From: Acidobacteriota bacterium
GTDB taxonomy: Bacteria; Acidobacteriota; UBA4820; DSQY01
Direction: 5' to 3'
NCBI GenBank assembly: GCA_021814085.1
Contig: JAKAJA010000078.1
Coordinates: 1-7,622, forward strand
Length of the DNA stretch: 7,622 nt
Shown here: piece by piece, positions 1-6,151 of the stretch
Numbering within the stretch: the first letter of the stretch is position 1
Layout: each line of letters begins with the position of its first letter
The notes under the pieces: generated by a model
What the model was told of the DNA's origin: nothing
Databases searched by the model: none
The model's input: only the letters and a program-made list of their open reading frames with translations
Made by a program: the position numbers and the translations under genes

Positions 1-148
1 GCCGCGGATCTGGTCGATCCGGCGCTCCACGGCCACTATCCATCCGAGGGCGCCATGACGACCCTGCCCAGGGTTTCCAACCTGGACATGATCAACGGCC
101 TGTCTACCGCCGTGGATCTGGTCGATCCGGCGCTCCACGGCCACCATC
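1..148 (+). repeat. In-frame direct repeat at the 5' end of the HD-GYP gene
   Basis: Bases 1-40 match bases 109-148 at 38 of 40 positions, an offset of 108 bases (36 codons, in frame). Both copies encode the residues D-L-V-D-P-A-L-H-G-H. Similarity stops abruptly after base 40. The unique stretch 41-108 carries the putative ribosome-binding site and the first 18 codons. The window begins inside the left copy, so its full extent is unknown. It could be a tandem duplication of the gene's 5' end, the tail of a related upstream gene, or an assembly effect. Confidence 0.85.
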
Positions 149-1341
149 GCCGTGCGGCCTTTGTGGCATGCCAGATCGGCGAGGCCATGGGTCTCCCCGC
201 GGCGCAACTCGGAACCCTCAACCTTGCGGCCATGGTTCACGACGTGGGCGCCCTCTCGCTGGCGGAGCGGTTGGAGACCTTGAACTTCGAGGAGTCGGAG
301 GATGCGGAGCCGGGCAGGGACTGGCACGCCGAAGTGGGCTACCAGCTTTTGAAGGGCTTCGGTCCCCTCGCCGAGGCGGCCCGGATCGTCCGGTTCCACC
401 ACATCGAGTGGTGGGAAGGCCGAGGCCACAATCATCGGGGCCGTGAGGTGCCCCAGGACAGCCACCTGTTGCACCTGGCCGACCGGATTGCCGTCCTCGT
501 CCAAGACGGGAAGGAAGTCCTCGGGCAAGCCGCCGACATCCGGCGCCGGATCCTCGATCAAAAAGGGCAGATGTTCGTCCCCAAGTTCGTGGACGCATTC
601 CTCGATGCGGCTTCACGGGAGACCTTCTGGTTGCGCCTGGATTTAAAAGCAGAGGTCAATGCCAAGCCGGAAGCCCTCCAGACCGAGCCCCAGGAGTCCG
701 ACGACCTCGAAGCCCTGGCGGCCCTCTTCTCGCAGATCGTGGACTTCCGGAGCCATTACACCGCAACGCACTCCGCCGGCGTGGGAGCCACGGCGCCTGC
801 CCTGGGGTCCATGGCCGGTCTTCCGCCAGGGGATTGCGCCATCCTGAGGGTCGCGGGCCACCTTCACGACCTAGGGAAGCTGGCCGTGCCCGTGGAGGTC
901 CTGGAAAAGCCCTCAAAGCTCACACCCCAGCAGTACAACCTCATCAAGAGCCACAGCTACCACACCTACCGGCTCCTTATGGCGTCGGGCGTGGGGGAAA
1001 AGCTCGCCCAGTGGGCCGCCTTCCACCACGAGCGTCCCGACGGCGAGGGCTATCCCTTTCACAGTTCGGGCGACGAATTCTCCATGGGCAGCCGCATCGT
1101 GGCCGTTGCCGATGTCTTTACGGCGCTCACTGAGGACCGGCCCTACCGGAAGGGGTTGTCTCCCGAGGCCTGCAAGACCCTCCTGGAGCGCATGGGCAAG
1201 GCCAAGGCGCTGGACGGAAACCTGATCGCCCTCCTCCTCTCCCGGTTCGAGGAACTCAACACCGCGAGGGCGCAGGGACAAGAGGAAGCGCTCGGCCAAT
1301 ACCGGGCCTTTTGGGACCGGGTCGGCGCCGCAGTTAACTGA
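55..1341 (+). CDS. Double HD-type protein with C-terminal HD-GYP domain (putative cyclic-di-GMP phosphodiesterase)
   Basis: The 428-residue product is predicted cytosolic, with no signal peptide or membrane segment. Two HD-like halves are visible. The N-terminal half (about 18-190) keeps H62-D63 and a second His pair H115-H116, but has HDVGA instead of HDxGK and no GYP motif, so it looks degenerate. The C-terminal half (about 220-400) is a full HD-GYP module: H271-D272-L-G-K, then H324-H325-E and D329-G-E-G-Y-P334, followed by an ADVFTAL...RPYR segment typical of the family. HD-GYP proteins hydrolyse cyclic-di-GMP at a di- or tri-iron centre, so that activity is inferred for the C-terminal half. 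No receiver or other sensor domain is seen, so the N-terminal half may be regulatory. The ATG at 55 has GAGGG at 46-50, only four bases upstream. The reading frame stays open to the left edge, so an upstream start cannot be excluded. The gene ends 42 bases from the convergent acetyltransferase gene; no clear terminator lies between. Confidence 0.9.
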   Translation: MTTLPRVSNLDMINGLSTAVDLVDPALHGHHRRAAFVACQIGEAMGLPAAQLGTLNLAAMVHDVGALSLAERLETLNFEESEDAEPGRDWHAEVGYQLLKGFGPLAEAARIVRFHHIEWWEGRGHNHRGREVPQDSHLLHLADRIAVLVQDGKEVLGQAADIRRRILDQKGQMFVPKFVDAFLDAASRETFWLRLDLKAEVNAKPEALQTEPQESDDLEALAALFSQIVDFRSHYTATHSAGVGATAPALGSMAGLPPGDCAILRVAGHLHDLGKLAVPVEVLEKPSKLTPQQYNLIKSHSYHTYRLLMASGVGEKLAQWAAFHHERPDGEGYPFHSSGDEFSMGSRIVAVADVFTALTEDRPYRKGLSPEACKTLLERMGKAKALDGNLIALLLSRFEELNTARAQGQEEALGQYRAFWDRVGAAVN

Positions 1342-1383
1342 CAAACTCAGAGACAAAACGTTGCAGGGGGAGGAGGCGAGGCT

Positions 1384-1983
1384 TCAGGCCTTGGTAGCGA
1401 TCCTCTTGCGCATGATGGGCCGGGTGTCGGAGCGGCGGGCGACCTCCTCGAAGCCTGCCTTGAGGAAGGCGGAGGGGAGGCCCGTCCAGACGAAGGGGGC
1501 GGGCTGGTCCTTGCCGCGCGTGTCCACGGGGTACCCCTCAAGGACACCGGCGCCATGGGATTCCGCGAGGGCGGCGGCGGCCCCAAGCAGTTTGGCGGAG
1601 AGCCCCTTGCGGCGATGCGCCTTGATGACGAAGAGGCAGCTCACGGACCAAGCGGGTTTGTCGTCCACCGGGGCGAGAACCCGGGAATTGGCCAGCCGGG
1701 GATAGGCGGACCTCGGCGCCACCGCGCACCAGCCCACGGGCTCGCCGCCCGCATAAGCCAGGACTCCAGGGGGCGGACCCTTTTTCACAACCGACTTGAA
1801 GGCCCGGCGGTTGCTCTCTCCTTTGCCCGATCCGAAGACTTTGGGCGCAAGGCGCCACGCCATGCACCAGCACCCGCCGCAGGCGCCGCGGGCACCGAAG
1901 AGGGCTTCAAGGTCTTTCCATCGATCGGGGGTTAGAGGAGCGAAGTCGAAGGGGGACGCGGAACTCTCACAGCCGGCGGCCAT
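1384..1983 (-). CDS. GNAT-family N-acetyltransferase
   Basis: The 199-residue product is a probable acetyl-CoA-dependent acyltransferase of unknown substrate. The GNAT core is visible: a strand S-V-S-C-L-F-V (113-119) followed by the acetyl-CoA pyrophosphate loop H-R-R-K-G-L-S-A (123-130), a variant of the R/QxxGxG/A motif, and then an alanine-rich helix. The N-terminal part has a cysteine- and tryptophan-rich G-G-C-W-C-M-x-W motif (36-43), which I recall from a subset of uncharacterised GNAT proteins; whether it binds anything is unknown. The ATG at 1983 was chosen, but a TTG at 1989 directly abuts the stop codon of the upstream gene. The AAGG within GCCAAGGC is five bases from the TTG and eleven from the ATG, so 201 residues is a real alternative. 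Either way the gene is spaced for translational coupling with the hemolysin III-like gene. It is convergent with the HD-GYP gene. Confidence 0.85.
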   Translation of the reverse strand: MAAGCESSASPFDFAPLTPDRWKDLEALFGARGACGGCWCMAWRLAPKVFGSGKGESNRRAFKSVVKKGPPPGVLAYAGGEPVGWCAVAPRSAYPRLANSRVLAPVDDKPAWSVSCLFVIKAHRRKGLSAKLLGAAAALAESHGAGVLEGYPVDTRGKDQPAPFVWTGLPSAFLKAGFEEVARRSDTRPIMRKRIATKA

Positions 1984-1989
1984 GGCCAA

Positions 1990-2643
1990 TTAAGCCTTGG
2001 CGGGCAGGATGGAGACGAGGATGGCGAAGTAGTGGAAGATGCTCCCGGCCAGGACGAAGAAGTGCCACACGAGGTGCCTGAAAGGCTTGGCATCCTTGAG
2101 GTAGAAGTAGCAGCCGGAGGAATAGGCCAGCCCCCCGAGGAGGAGAAAGAGGAGGCCCATGTCGGGAACGGCGCGAAGGAGCGGGTTGATGGCGATGACC
2201 ACGAGCCAACCCATGGCGAGGTACAGGAGGGTGGAGACGAAGTTGAATCGCCCCGCGAAGAAGGCCTTGAAGACGATCCCCGCGATGGCGAACCCCCACA
2301 CCAACCCGAAGAGGGTCCAGCCCCAGCCGCCCCGCATGTTGACCAGGACCAGGGGGGTGTAGGTCCCGGCGATGAGGACGTAGATGGAGGCGTGGTCCAT
2401 GGCCCGCAAGACCTTGCGTCGCTCGGGGCGGCGCGAGGCGTGGTAGAGCATGGAGGCCGTGTAGAGGAGGATGAGGGAGGTGCCGTAGATGGCGCAGCTC
2501 ACCACGTGCCAGGCGGAACCGTGGAGCGCGGAGAGGACCACGAGGACCACCATTCCCCCGGCGCTCAGGGCGATGCCCACCCCGTGCGTCACACTGTTGA
2601 GGATCTCCTCGACTTTCCATCGGCTGTGGCTGCCCAGTTCCAA
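1990..2643 (-). CDS. Hemolysin III / PAQR-family seven-helix membrane protein
   Basis: The 217-residue integral membrane protein matches the hemolysin III family (bacterial relatives of adiponectin receptors) in length and motif order. N-S-V-T-H-G (16-21) precedes the first helix. S-M-L-Y-H (64-68) and M-D-H-A-S-I-Y (82-88), followed by G-T-Y-T-P, come next. R-H-L-V-W-H (189-194) gives an HxxxH pair in the last helix. By analogy with AdipoR1, S64, H68, D83, H190 and H194 would form the zinc site; that site assignment is inference. The name hemolysin comes from one Bacillus protein and should not be read as proof of toxin activity. The start is a TTG at 2643, chosen because AAGGAG (minus strand, 2654-2649) lies five bases upstream and the family N-terminus begins just here. 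A longer reading to 2799 would run through the palindromic repeats and is unlikely. The acetyltransferase gene follows immediately, suggesting a two-gene transcript. Confidence 0.9.
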   Translation of the reverse strand: MELGSHSRWKVEEILNSVTHGVGIALSAGGMVVLVVLSALHGSAWHVVSCAIYGTSLILLYTASMLYHASRRPERRKVLRAMDHASIYVLIAGTYTPLVLVNMRGGWGWTLFGLVWGFAIAGIVFKAFFAGRFNFVSTLLYLAMGWLVVIAINPLLRAVPDMGLLFLLLGGLAYSSGCYFYLKDAKPFRHLVWHFFVLAGSIFHYFAILVSILPAKA

Positions 2644-2682
2644 GAGCGCTCCTTCTCCCGCGTGGGAGTCCACCTCACAACC

Positions 2683-2688
2683 ATTGTA
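2683..2688 (-). promoter_or_regulatory. Possible -10 element for the hemolysin III-type gene
   Basis: TACAAT, read on the minus strand within an AT-rich GATATACAAT patch, lies about 40 bases upstream of the TTG start in otherwise GC-rich DNA. At a 17-base spacing the -35 region reads GTGCAT, a poor match. The position is plausible for a sigma-70 promoter, but the evidence is weak. Confidence 0.3.
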
Positions 2689-2759
2689 TATCCGACGGGG
2701 GCGGGATGCACGGGATAGTCCTCGTGCTATGGCGGGCAGGGGTTTTTCCTTGGCTAACG

Positions 2760-2783
2760 CGCCGTCTGTCGTCCGCCGTCTGT
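2760..2783 (+). repeat. Short tandem duplication, 14-base period
   Basis: CGCCGTCTGT occurs at 2760-2769 and again at 2774-2783, separated by CGTC. The right copy runs directly into the GTAG start of the REP-like element, so it may be a scar of insertion or slippage next to that element. Confidence 0.6.
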
Positions 2784-2833
2784 AGGCGAGGATACCCATC
2801 CTCGCCCCAACCGGGATGTGTATCCCGGCCTAC
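2782..2833. repeat. Head-to-head pair of REP-like palindromic elements (BIME-like)
   Basis: On the plus strand, GTAG (2782-2785) begins a perfect 9-base stem, GGCGAGGAT / ATCCTCGCC (2785-2793 and 2798-2806), with loop ACCC. On the minus strand, GTAG (2833-2830) begins a second element with a 7-base stem, CCGGGAT / ATCCCGG (2811-2817 and 2822-2828), and a 4-base loop. Read each in its own direction, the two copies share GTAGGC, then two differing bases, then GGATAC, one differing base and CATCC. The stem differences are compensated on the opposite arm. A conserved 5' GTAG next to an imperfect palindrome is the hallmark of REP sequences mobilised by RAYT (REP-associated tyrosine) transposases. 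None is encoded here, so that origin is inference. The pair sits between the end of the cupin gene and the start of the hemolysin III-type gene. It could also stabilise or end the upstream transcript, but no T-tract follows. Confidence 0.75.
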
Positions 2834-2873
2834 GGGAACGGGAGGTTGGTCCAGGATCGAAGGCAATTTGGCC

Positions 2874-3377
2874 TCAGCAGAGTGCCTCGATGAGACCGGC
2901 GTGGGCTGGAAATGCGGAGGCGAGGGCAGCCCTGTTCCCGGCCTCCCAGTCCGCGAAATCGAAGCCGGGGGCCATGGTGGTTCCCAAGAGGGCGACGCGC
3001 CCTCCTGGACGAAGGCGGCTCCCCTGCCAGACGCCTCCCGGGACGACCGCCTGGGGACGCTGGCCCGCGGCGAGATCTGTCCCGAGGAGATGGACTTCGC
3101 CCGGCCCGTCGGGGGGCAACATCAGCAATTCCACGGGGTCCCCCAGGTAATAGTGGTAGATCTCGTCTCCCTTCAGCCGGTGAAGTCGGGAATTCGTCTC
3201 GGGGGTGAGCATGTAGTAAATGGCTGTGCAGAGGTGGCGTGATTCGCCGGAGGGGAAAGGAAGGGCCGAAGGAGGAAGGAGGCGGCCGCTCCGGTAGGTC
3301 TCCGCAAAGAACCCGCCCTCGCCGGCCAGGGGCTTCAGGTGAAGAAGGCGGATGATCTCGTCTGCCGTGAGCGCCAT
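2874..3377 (-). CDS. DUF985 / cupin_5-family cupin protein
   Basis: The 167-residue soluble protein has the length and motif order of the DUF985 (cupin_5) family. An N-terminal helix containing I-I-R-L-L-H-L (8-14) is followed by G-G-F-F-A-E-T-Y (21-28), then A-I-Y-Y-M-L (52-57). The signature S-R-L-H-R-L-K-G-D-E-I-Y-H-Y-Y-L-G-D (63-80) comes next, with H66, E72 and H75 as likely metal or ligand residues. A later stretch, P-G-G-V-W-Q (near 127), completes the second cupin strand set. The biochemical role of this family is not well defined, so no reaction is assigned. The ATG shares one base with the stop codon of the upstream CNNM-type gene (TGATG on the minus strand), which implies translational coupling; no strong separate ribosome-binding site is evident. 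A longer in-frame reading to 3911 exists, but it is the wrong frame of the upstream gene. Confidence 0.88.
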   Translation of the reverse strand: MALTADEIIRLLHLKPLAGEGGFFAETYRSGRLLPPSALPFPSGESRHLCTAIYYMLTPETNSRLHRLKGDEIYHYYLGDPVELLMLPPDGPGEVHLLGTDLAAGQRPQAVVPGGVWQGSRLRPGGRVALLGTTMAPGFDFADWEAGNRAALASAFPAHAGLIEALC

Positions 3378-4705
3378 CAGGATTTCTCGGGAGTTCCTTC
3401 TTCCGGTTCCGTCGGGGGCGTCACCAGGACCTTGTCCACCCTGCGGCCGTCCATGTCCAGCACCTCCATCCGGAACCCGTTCCAGTGGAAGTGGTCCGCG
3501 GCCCTCGGCACCCGTCCCAGCTGCATCATGATGAACCCGCCCAGGGTCCGGAAGTAGCCCTTTTCCTCCCCCGGCATCCGGGCGATGTGGAAGGCCTCCT
3601 TGAACTCGTCCACGGCCATCATGCCGTCCACGAGCCAGGTGCCGTCCTCCCTGCGGATGGCCTCGGTGGGCTCGGGCTCGTTCGTCTCCTGGAGGTCGCC
3701 CACGATGGAGGAGAGGATGTCGTTGAAGGTGACGACCCCTTCGAGGCCGCCGTACTCGTCCACCACGAGGGCCATGTGGAGGGCCGTATGCCTGAACATC
3801 TCCAGAACTTTCAGGGCGGGGGTCGCCTCGGGCACGAAGGGGGGCGGGTGGAGGGCACGCTGGAGGTCCAGGGGCTCCCCCGCGAGGCTCGGGGAGAGGA
3901 GCTCCTTGCACTGCACCACCCCCACGATATCGTCAAGGCTCCCGCGGCACACGGGGAAGCGGTTGTGGTAGTGTCCGGCGATCTTGCGCCGAACCTCCTC
4001 CGGGGGGTCGTTGATGTCCAACCAGACCACCTCCGAACGGGGTGTCATGAGGGCGGAGACCTGCCGGTTCCCGAGCCGGATGACGCGGTGGAAGATATCC
4101 CGCTCCTGAGCATTGAAGGTTCCCGCCTCGGTCCCCTCCTCGATGAGGATCTTGAGCTCCTCCTCCGTCACCGGGGGTTCCTCGGAGGGTTTCACTCGGA
4201 GGAGCCACAGCGCGAGGTCCGAGGAGGCATCCAGGATCCAGGCGGCAGGGGCCGCGATCCAGCTCATGACGCGCATGGGCCTCGCCGCCACGCAGGCGAT
4301 TCGCTCGGGATGGTTCAGGCCAAAGCGCTTGGGAACGAGCTCGCCGAATAGGAGGGTCATGAAGGTGATGGCCAGAACCACGATTCCGAAGGCGAGGGGG
4401 TGGGCGTAGTCCGCCAGGAGCGGGAACCGGGCCAGACCCAGCGCGATGGAATCGGCAACCGTCGCCCCGCCGAAGGCTCCCGAAAAGATACCCACCAGGG
4501 TGATGCCGATCTGGACGGTGGAGAGGAATCGCTTGGGGTCCCGGGCGAGGTCAAGGGCCGCCTTGGCGCGCACGTCCCCCTCGTTGGACCACTGCTGGAG
4601 GCGCGCCTTGCGCGCGGAGACAAGGGCGATCTCTCCCAGGACGAAGGCCCCGTTGAGCGCGATGAGCAGGAGGAGGAACAGGACTTCCCATGTCCCCGAA
4701 GACAT
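3377..4705 (-). CDS. CNNM/CorC (HlyC/UPF0053)-family membrane protein with CBS pair
   Basis: The 442-residue product is an inner-membrane protein with the full family architecture. The DUF21/CNNM membrane domain (about 1-190) has an N-terminal hydrophobic helix, then G-E-I-A-L-V-S-A-R-K and the conserved G-E-L-V-P-K-R (121-127) followed by N-H-P-E-R-I-A. A CBS pair (about 215-345) includes L-M220-T-P-R-S-E and V-V-D316-E-Y-G-G. A C-terminal CorC/HlyC domain (about 355-435) follows. CNNM/CorC proteins are linked to magnesium (and cobalt) export and resistance, with the CBS pair binding nucleotides; substrate here is inferred. The ATG at 4705 has GGAGGAG on the minus strand (4718-4712) about six bases upstream and starts the family N-terminus. 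An in-frame ATG at 4747 overlaps the predicted -10 box and is rejected. The gene is first in a two-gene unit with the cupin. Confidence 0.93.
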   Translation of the reverse strand: MSSGTWEVLFLLLLIALNGAFVLGEIALVSARKARLQQWSNEGDVRAKAALDLARDPKRFLSTVQIGITLVGIFSGAFGGATVADSIALGLARFPLLADYAHPLAFGIVVLAITFMTLLFGELVPKRFGLNHPERIACVAARPMRVMSWIAAPAAWILDASSDLALWLLRVKPSEEPPVTEEELKILIEEGTEAGTFNAQERDIFHRVIRLGNRQVSALMTPRSEVVWLDINDPPEEVRRKIAGHYHNRFPVCRGSLDDIVGVVQCKELLSPSLAGEPLDLQRALHPPPFVPEATPALKVLEMFRHTALHMALVVDEYGGLEGVVTFNDILSSIVGDLQETNEPEPTEAIRREDGTWLVDGMMAVDEFKEAFHIARMPGEEKGYFRTLGGFIMMQLGRVPRAADHFHWNGFRMEVLDMDGRRVDKVLVTPPTEPEEGTPEKS

Positions 4706-4745
4706 TCGGCTCTCCTCCCCTGCGGGTGGCGCGATCGCTCGAATC

Positions 4746-4751
4746 ATTATA
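4746..4751 (-). promoter_or_regulatory. Predicted sigma-70 -10 box (TATAAT) for the CNNM-cupin operon
   Basis: A perfect TATAAT on the minus strand lies about 40 bases upstream of the CNNM-type ATG, giving a leader of about 34 bases that contains the strong ribosome-binding site. At 17-base spacing the -35 region reads TTCGAT, a weak match, so an activator or upstream element may contribute. A consensus hexamer at this position in GC-rich DNA makes the call reasonable. Confidence 0.6.
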
Positions 4752-4818
4752 GCGCATGGGGCCAGACTATCGAACGCGGGGGCTCACCCGCTTGCATCAC
4801 TTGAGCGGCGCCGCCCTG

Positions 4819-4824
4819 TATACT
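4819..4824 (+). promoter_or_regulatory. Possible -10 element for the metallophosphoesterase gene
   Basis: TATACT lies 43 bases before the GTG start, within the divergent gap 4706-4867. No good -35 hexamer sits at 16-18 bases; TTGCAT at 4792-4797 is 21 bases away. The call rests mainly on the -10 sequence and its position. Confidence 0.35.
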
Positions 4825-4867
4825 GTCCCACGTCCCGCCGCTGGCTGGTCCGGGACAAGGAGCGCGC

Positions 4868-5989
4868 GTGCAGAGCATCTGGCGGTTCGTCCTCTTCATC
4901 TCCATCGTCCTCACGGTCTGGACGGGCATGCACGCCTACGTCCTCTGGCGCATCCTCCCCATGGCCGCGGCCCCGGTGCTCCGCCGGGTCATCCTGATCT
5001 TGGCGGCGGCCCTCTGGCTGAGCTATCCCCTCAGCCGGTTCGCGGCCCATGCGGGCCTCGGCAGGACGGGCCTGATTCTGGAGACCGTGGGCGCCACGTG
5101 GATGGGGATCCTTTTTTTGGCCATGGCCTGTCTCCTTGTGACCGACGTGGTCACGGGGTTCGGGTGGCTCCTCCCCCGCTGGGCACCCGTCGTCCGGCAG
5201 GTCGCCCTCGTGGTCGCGGGGCTCCTTTCCTGCATTGCCCTCGTCCAAGGCCTGCGTTCTCCCGTGGTTCGAGACTACGAAGTCCATTTGGCGGGCCTGC
5301 CCGTCGAATTGGACGGTAAGGTATTGGTCCAGCTCAGTGACATGCACCTGGGGGACCTCTTGGGCCGGCGGTGGCTGGAGGGCCGCATCGCCCAGGTGGG
5401 AGCTATCCGTCCGGACCTCCTCCTCATCACGGGGGATCTCATCGACGGAAACGCGGGTGCCGTGGAAGCCATGCTTCCGGACTTGAAGCGGTTCCATGCG
5501 CCCATGGGCGTGTGGGCCGTTACGGGGAACCACGAGTTCTACGCCGGGCTGGACCGGTGCGTGGCCCTCATGGAAGCCGCCGGGTTCAAGGTCCTCCGGG
5601 ATCGGGCGGAGGAGGCCGCCCCCGGTCTCGTCCTGGCCGGGGTTGACGACCTCACGGCTCGTCGCCAGTTCCAGATGGACGGCGACCCGGTGGACAGGGC
5701 CCTTCGGGGCCGCCCTCCTGGCGCCACCATCTTCCTGTGCCACTCGCCCCTCAAGGCAGAGGAGGCTGCCTCCCTCGGAGTTGGTCTCATGCTCTCGGGC
5801 CACACCCACGACGGGCAGATCTGGCCCTTCGGCTATCTCGTGCGGCTCGCGTATCCCCGCATCGCGGGGCGCTATGAGGTGGGCGGCATGTCCCTGATCG
5901 TATCCCGGGGTGCGGGCATGTGGGGCCCTCCCATGCGCCTGTTCCGTCCCTCCGAAATCCTCCGTATCACCCTCCGCAAAACGGCCTGA
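4868..5989 (+). CDS. Membrane-anchored metallophosphoesterase (YaeI/YkuE type)
   Basis: The 373-residue product joins an N-terminal membrane domain of about four hydrophobic helices (roughly 5-27, 38-57, 72-95 and 107-127) to a calcineurin-like phosphoesterase domain (about 147-372). All metal-binding blocks are present: D158-M-H160, G189-D190-L-I-D, G220-N221-H222-E, H292-S-P and G-H312-T-H314-D-G-Q. The domain therefore looks catalytically intact for a two-metal hydrolase. The nearest type is YaeI/YkuE, some members of which act on UDP-sugar lipids or similar phosphodiesters; the substrate here is not determined. Even hydrophobic segments imply the catalytic domain sits on the same side as the N-terminus, though side cannot be fixed from sequence. 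The GTG at 4868 was chosen because AAGGAG (4857-4862) is five bases upstream and a hydrophobic helix begins at once. The gene diverges from the CNNM operon and ends 174 bases before the pilin gene. Confidence 0.92.
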   Translation: MQSIWRFVLFISIVLTVWTGMHAYVLWRILPMAAAPVLRRVILILAAALWLSYPLSRFAAHAGLGRTGLILETVGATWMGILFLAMACLLVTDVVTGFGWLLPRWAPVVRQVALVVAGLLSCIALVQGLRSPVVRDYEVHLAGLPVELDGKVLVQLSDMHLGDLLGRRWLEGRIAQVGAIRPDLLLITGDLIDGNAGAVEAMLPDLKRFHAPMGVWAVTGNHEFYAGLDRCVALMEAAGFKVLRDRAEEAAPGLVLAGVDDLTARRQFQMDGDPVDRALRGRPPGATIFLCHSPLKAEEAASLGVGLMLSGHTHDGQIWPFGYLVRLAYPRIAGRYEVGGMSLIVSRGAGMWGPPMRLFRPSEILRITLRKTA

Positions 5990-6026
5990 CCCCATCTCCA
6001 ACCTGGTCCTAAACTGTTCCGAGTAC

Positions 6027-6076
6027 GTGACAAGTGGCGTCGATGCCCGACACCGCATTGTGACACTTTGTGGCAC
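6027..6076 (+). promoter_or_regulatory. Candidate activator-binding repeats upstream of the sigma-54 promoter
   Basis: GTGACA occurs at 6027-6032 and at 6060-6065, 33 bases apart (about three helical turns). Each is followed by a related GTGGC box, at 6034 and 6070. The right cluster forms GTGACAC-TTT-GTGGCAC, an inverted repeat. Relative to the predicted start at 6143 the clusters lie near -113 and -80, normal for a bacterial enhancer-binding protein such as PilR. Identity of the activator is inference. Confidence 0.4.
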
Positions 6077-6116
6077 CATTTCGCGTTAAAACCCAGCCAG
6101 TTCAATGTTTAGAGCT

Positions 6117-6132
6117 TGGTACAGGTCTTGCT
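6117..6132 (+). promoter_or_regulatory. Sigma-54 (-24/-12) promoter of the pilin gene
   Basis: TTGGTACAGGTCTTGCT matches the sigma-54 consensus TGGCAC-N5-TTGC with one change (C to T) in the -24 block. GG at 6118-6119 and GC at 6130-6131 are separated by exactly ten bases. The predicted start is about 6143, giving a leader near 21 bases that carries the AGAGAGGG ribosome-binding site. Sigma-54 control with an enhancer-binding protein is well known for pilA in several bacteria, which fits the downstream gene. Confidence 0.75.
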
Positions 6133-6137
6133 TCATG

Positions 6138-6151
6138 TCTCTAAATAGAGA
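6138..6151. repeat. Small palindrome at the predicted pilin transcription start
   Basis: TCTCTA-AA-TAGAGA is a perfect inverted repeat. Its right arm merges with the purine-rich ribosome-binding site, and its left arm ends at the predicted sigma-54 start point (about 6143). It could be an operator, or a hairpin that hides the ribosome-binding site only in transcripts entering from further upstream. It could also be chance, since it is short. Confidence 0.4.

Noticed and set aside
1342..1383. Possible bidirectional terminator between the convergent genes
   Set aside because: Only a 4-base CTGA/TCAG pairing is visible and there is no T-tract, so I could not support a terminator.
2032..2718. 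Long plus-strand frame of 228 codons opposite the hemolysin III-type gene
   Set aside because: Its product is an acidic, His/Gly/Pro/Glu-rich composition typical of the antisense of a membrane protein in GC-rich DNA. The minus-strand reading has clear family motifs.
3378..3911. Apparent N-terminal extension of the cupin frame up to 3911
   Set aside because: This stretch is an out-of-frame reading of the CNNM-type gene, rich in Arg, Gly and Pro with no domain. The DUF985 family N-terminus starts at the ATG at 3377.
3485..4351. Plus-strand frame of 288 codons opposite the CNNM-type gene
   Set aside because: It is a shadow frame; the minus strand encodes a complete, recognisable membrane and CBS protein.
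4784..6079. Minus-strand frame of 431 codons opposite the metallophosphoesterase
   Set aside because: No domain or plausible composition is seen, and the plus strand has all metallophosphoesterase motifs and a strong start.
6071..6083. TGGCACCATTTCGC as an alternative sigma-54 promoter
   Set aside because: Spacing between GG and GC is nine bases, not ten, and the -12 block is poor. The element at 6117-6132 fits far better and is closer to the gene.
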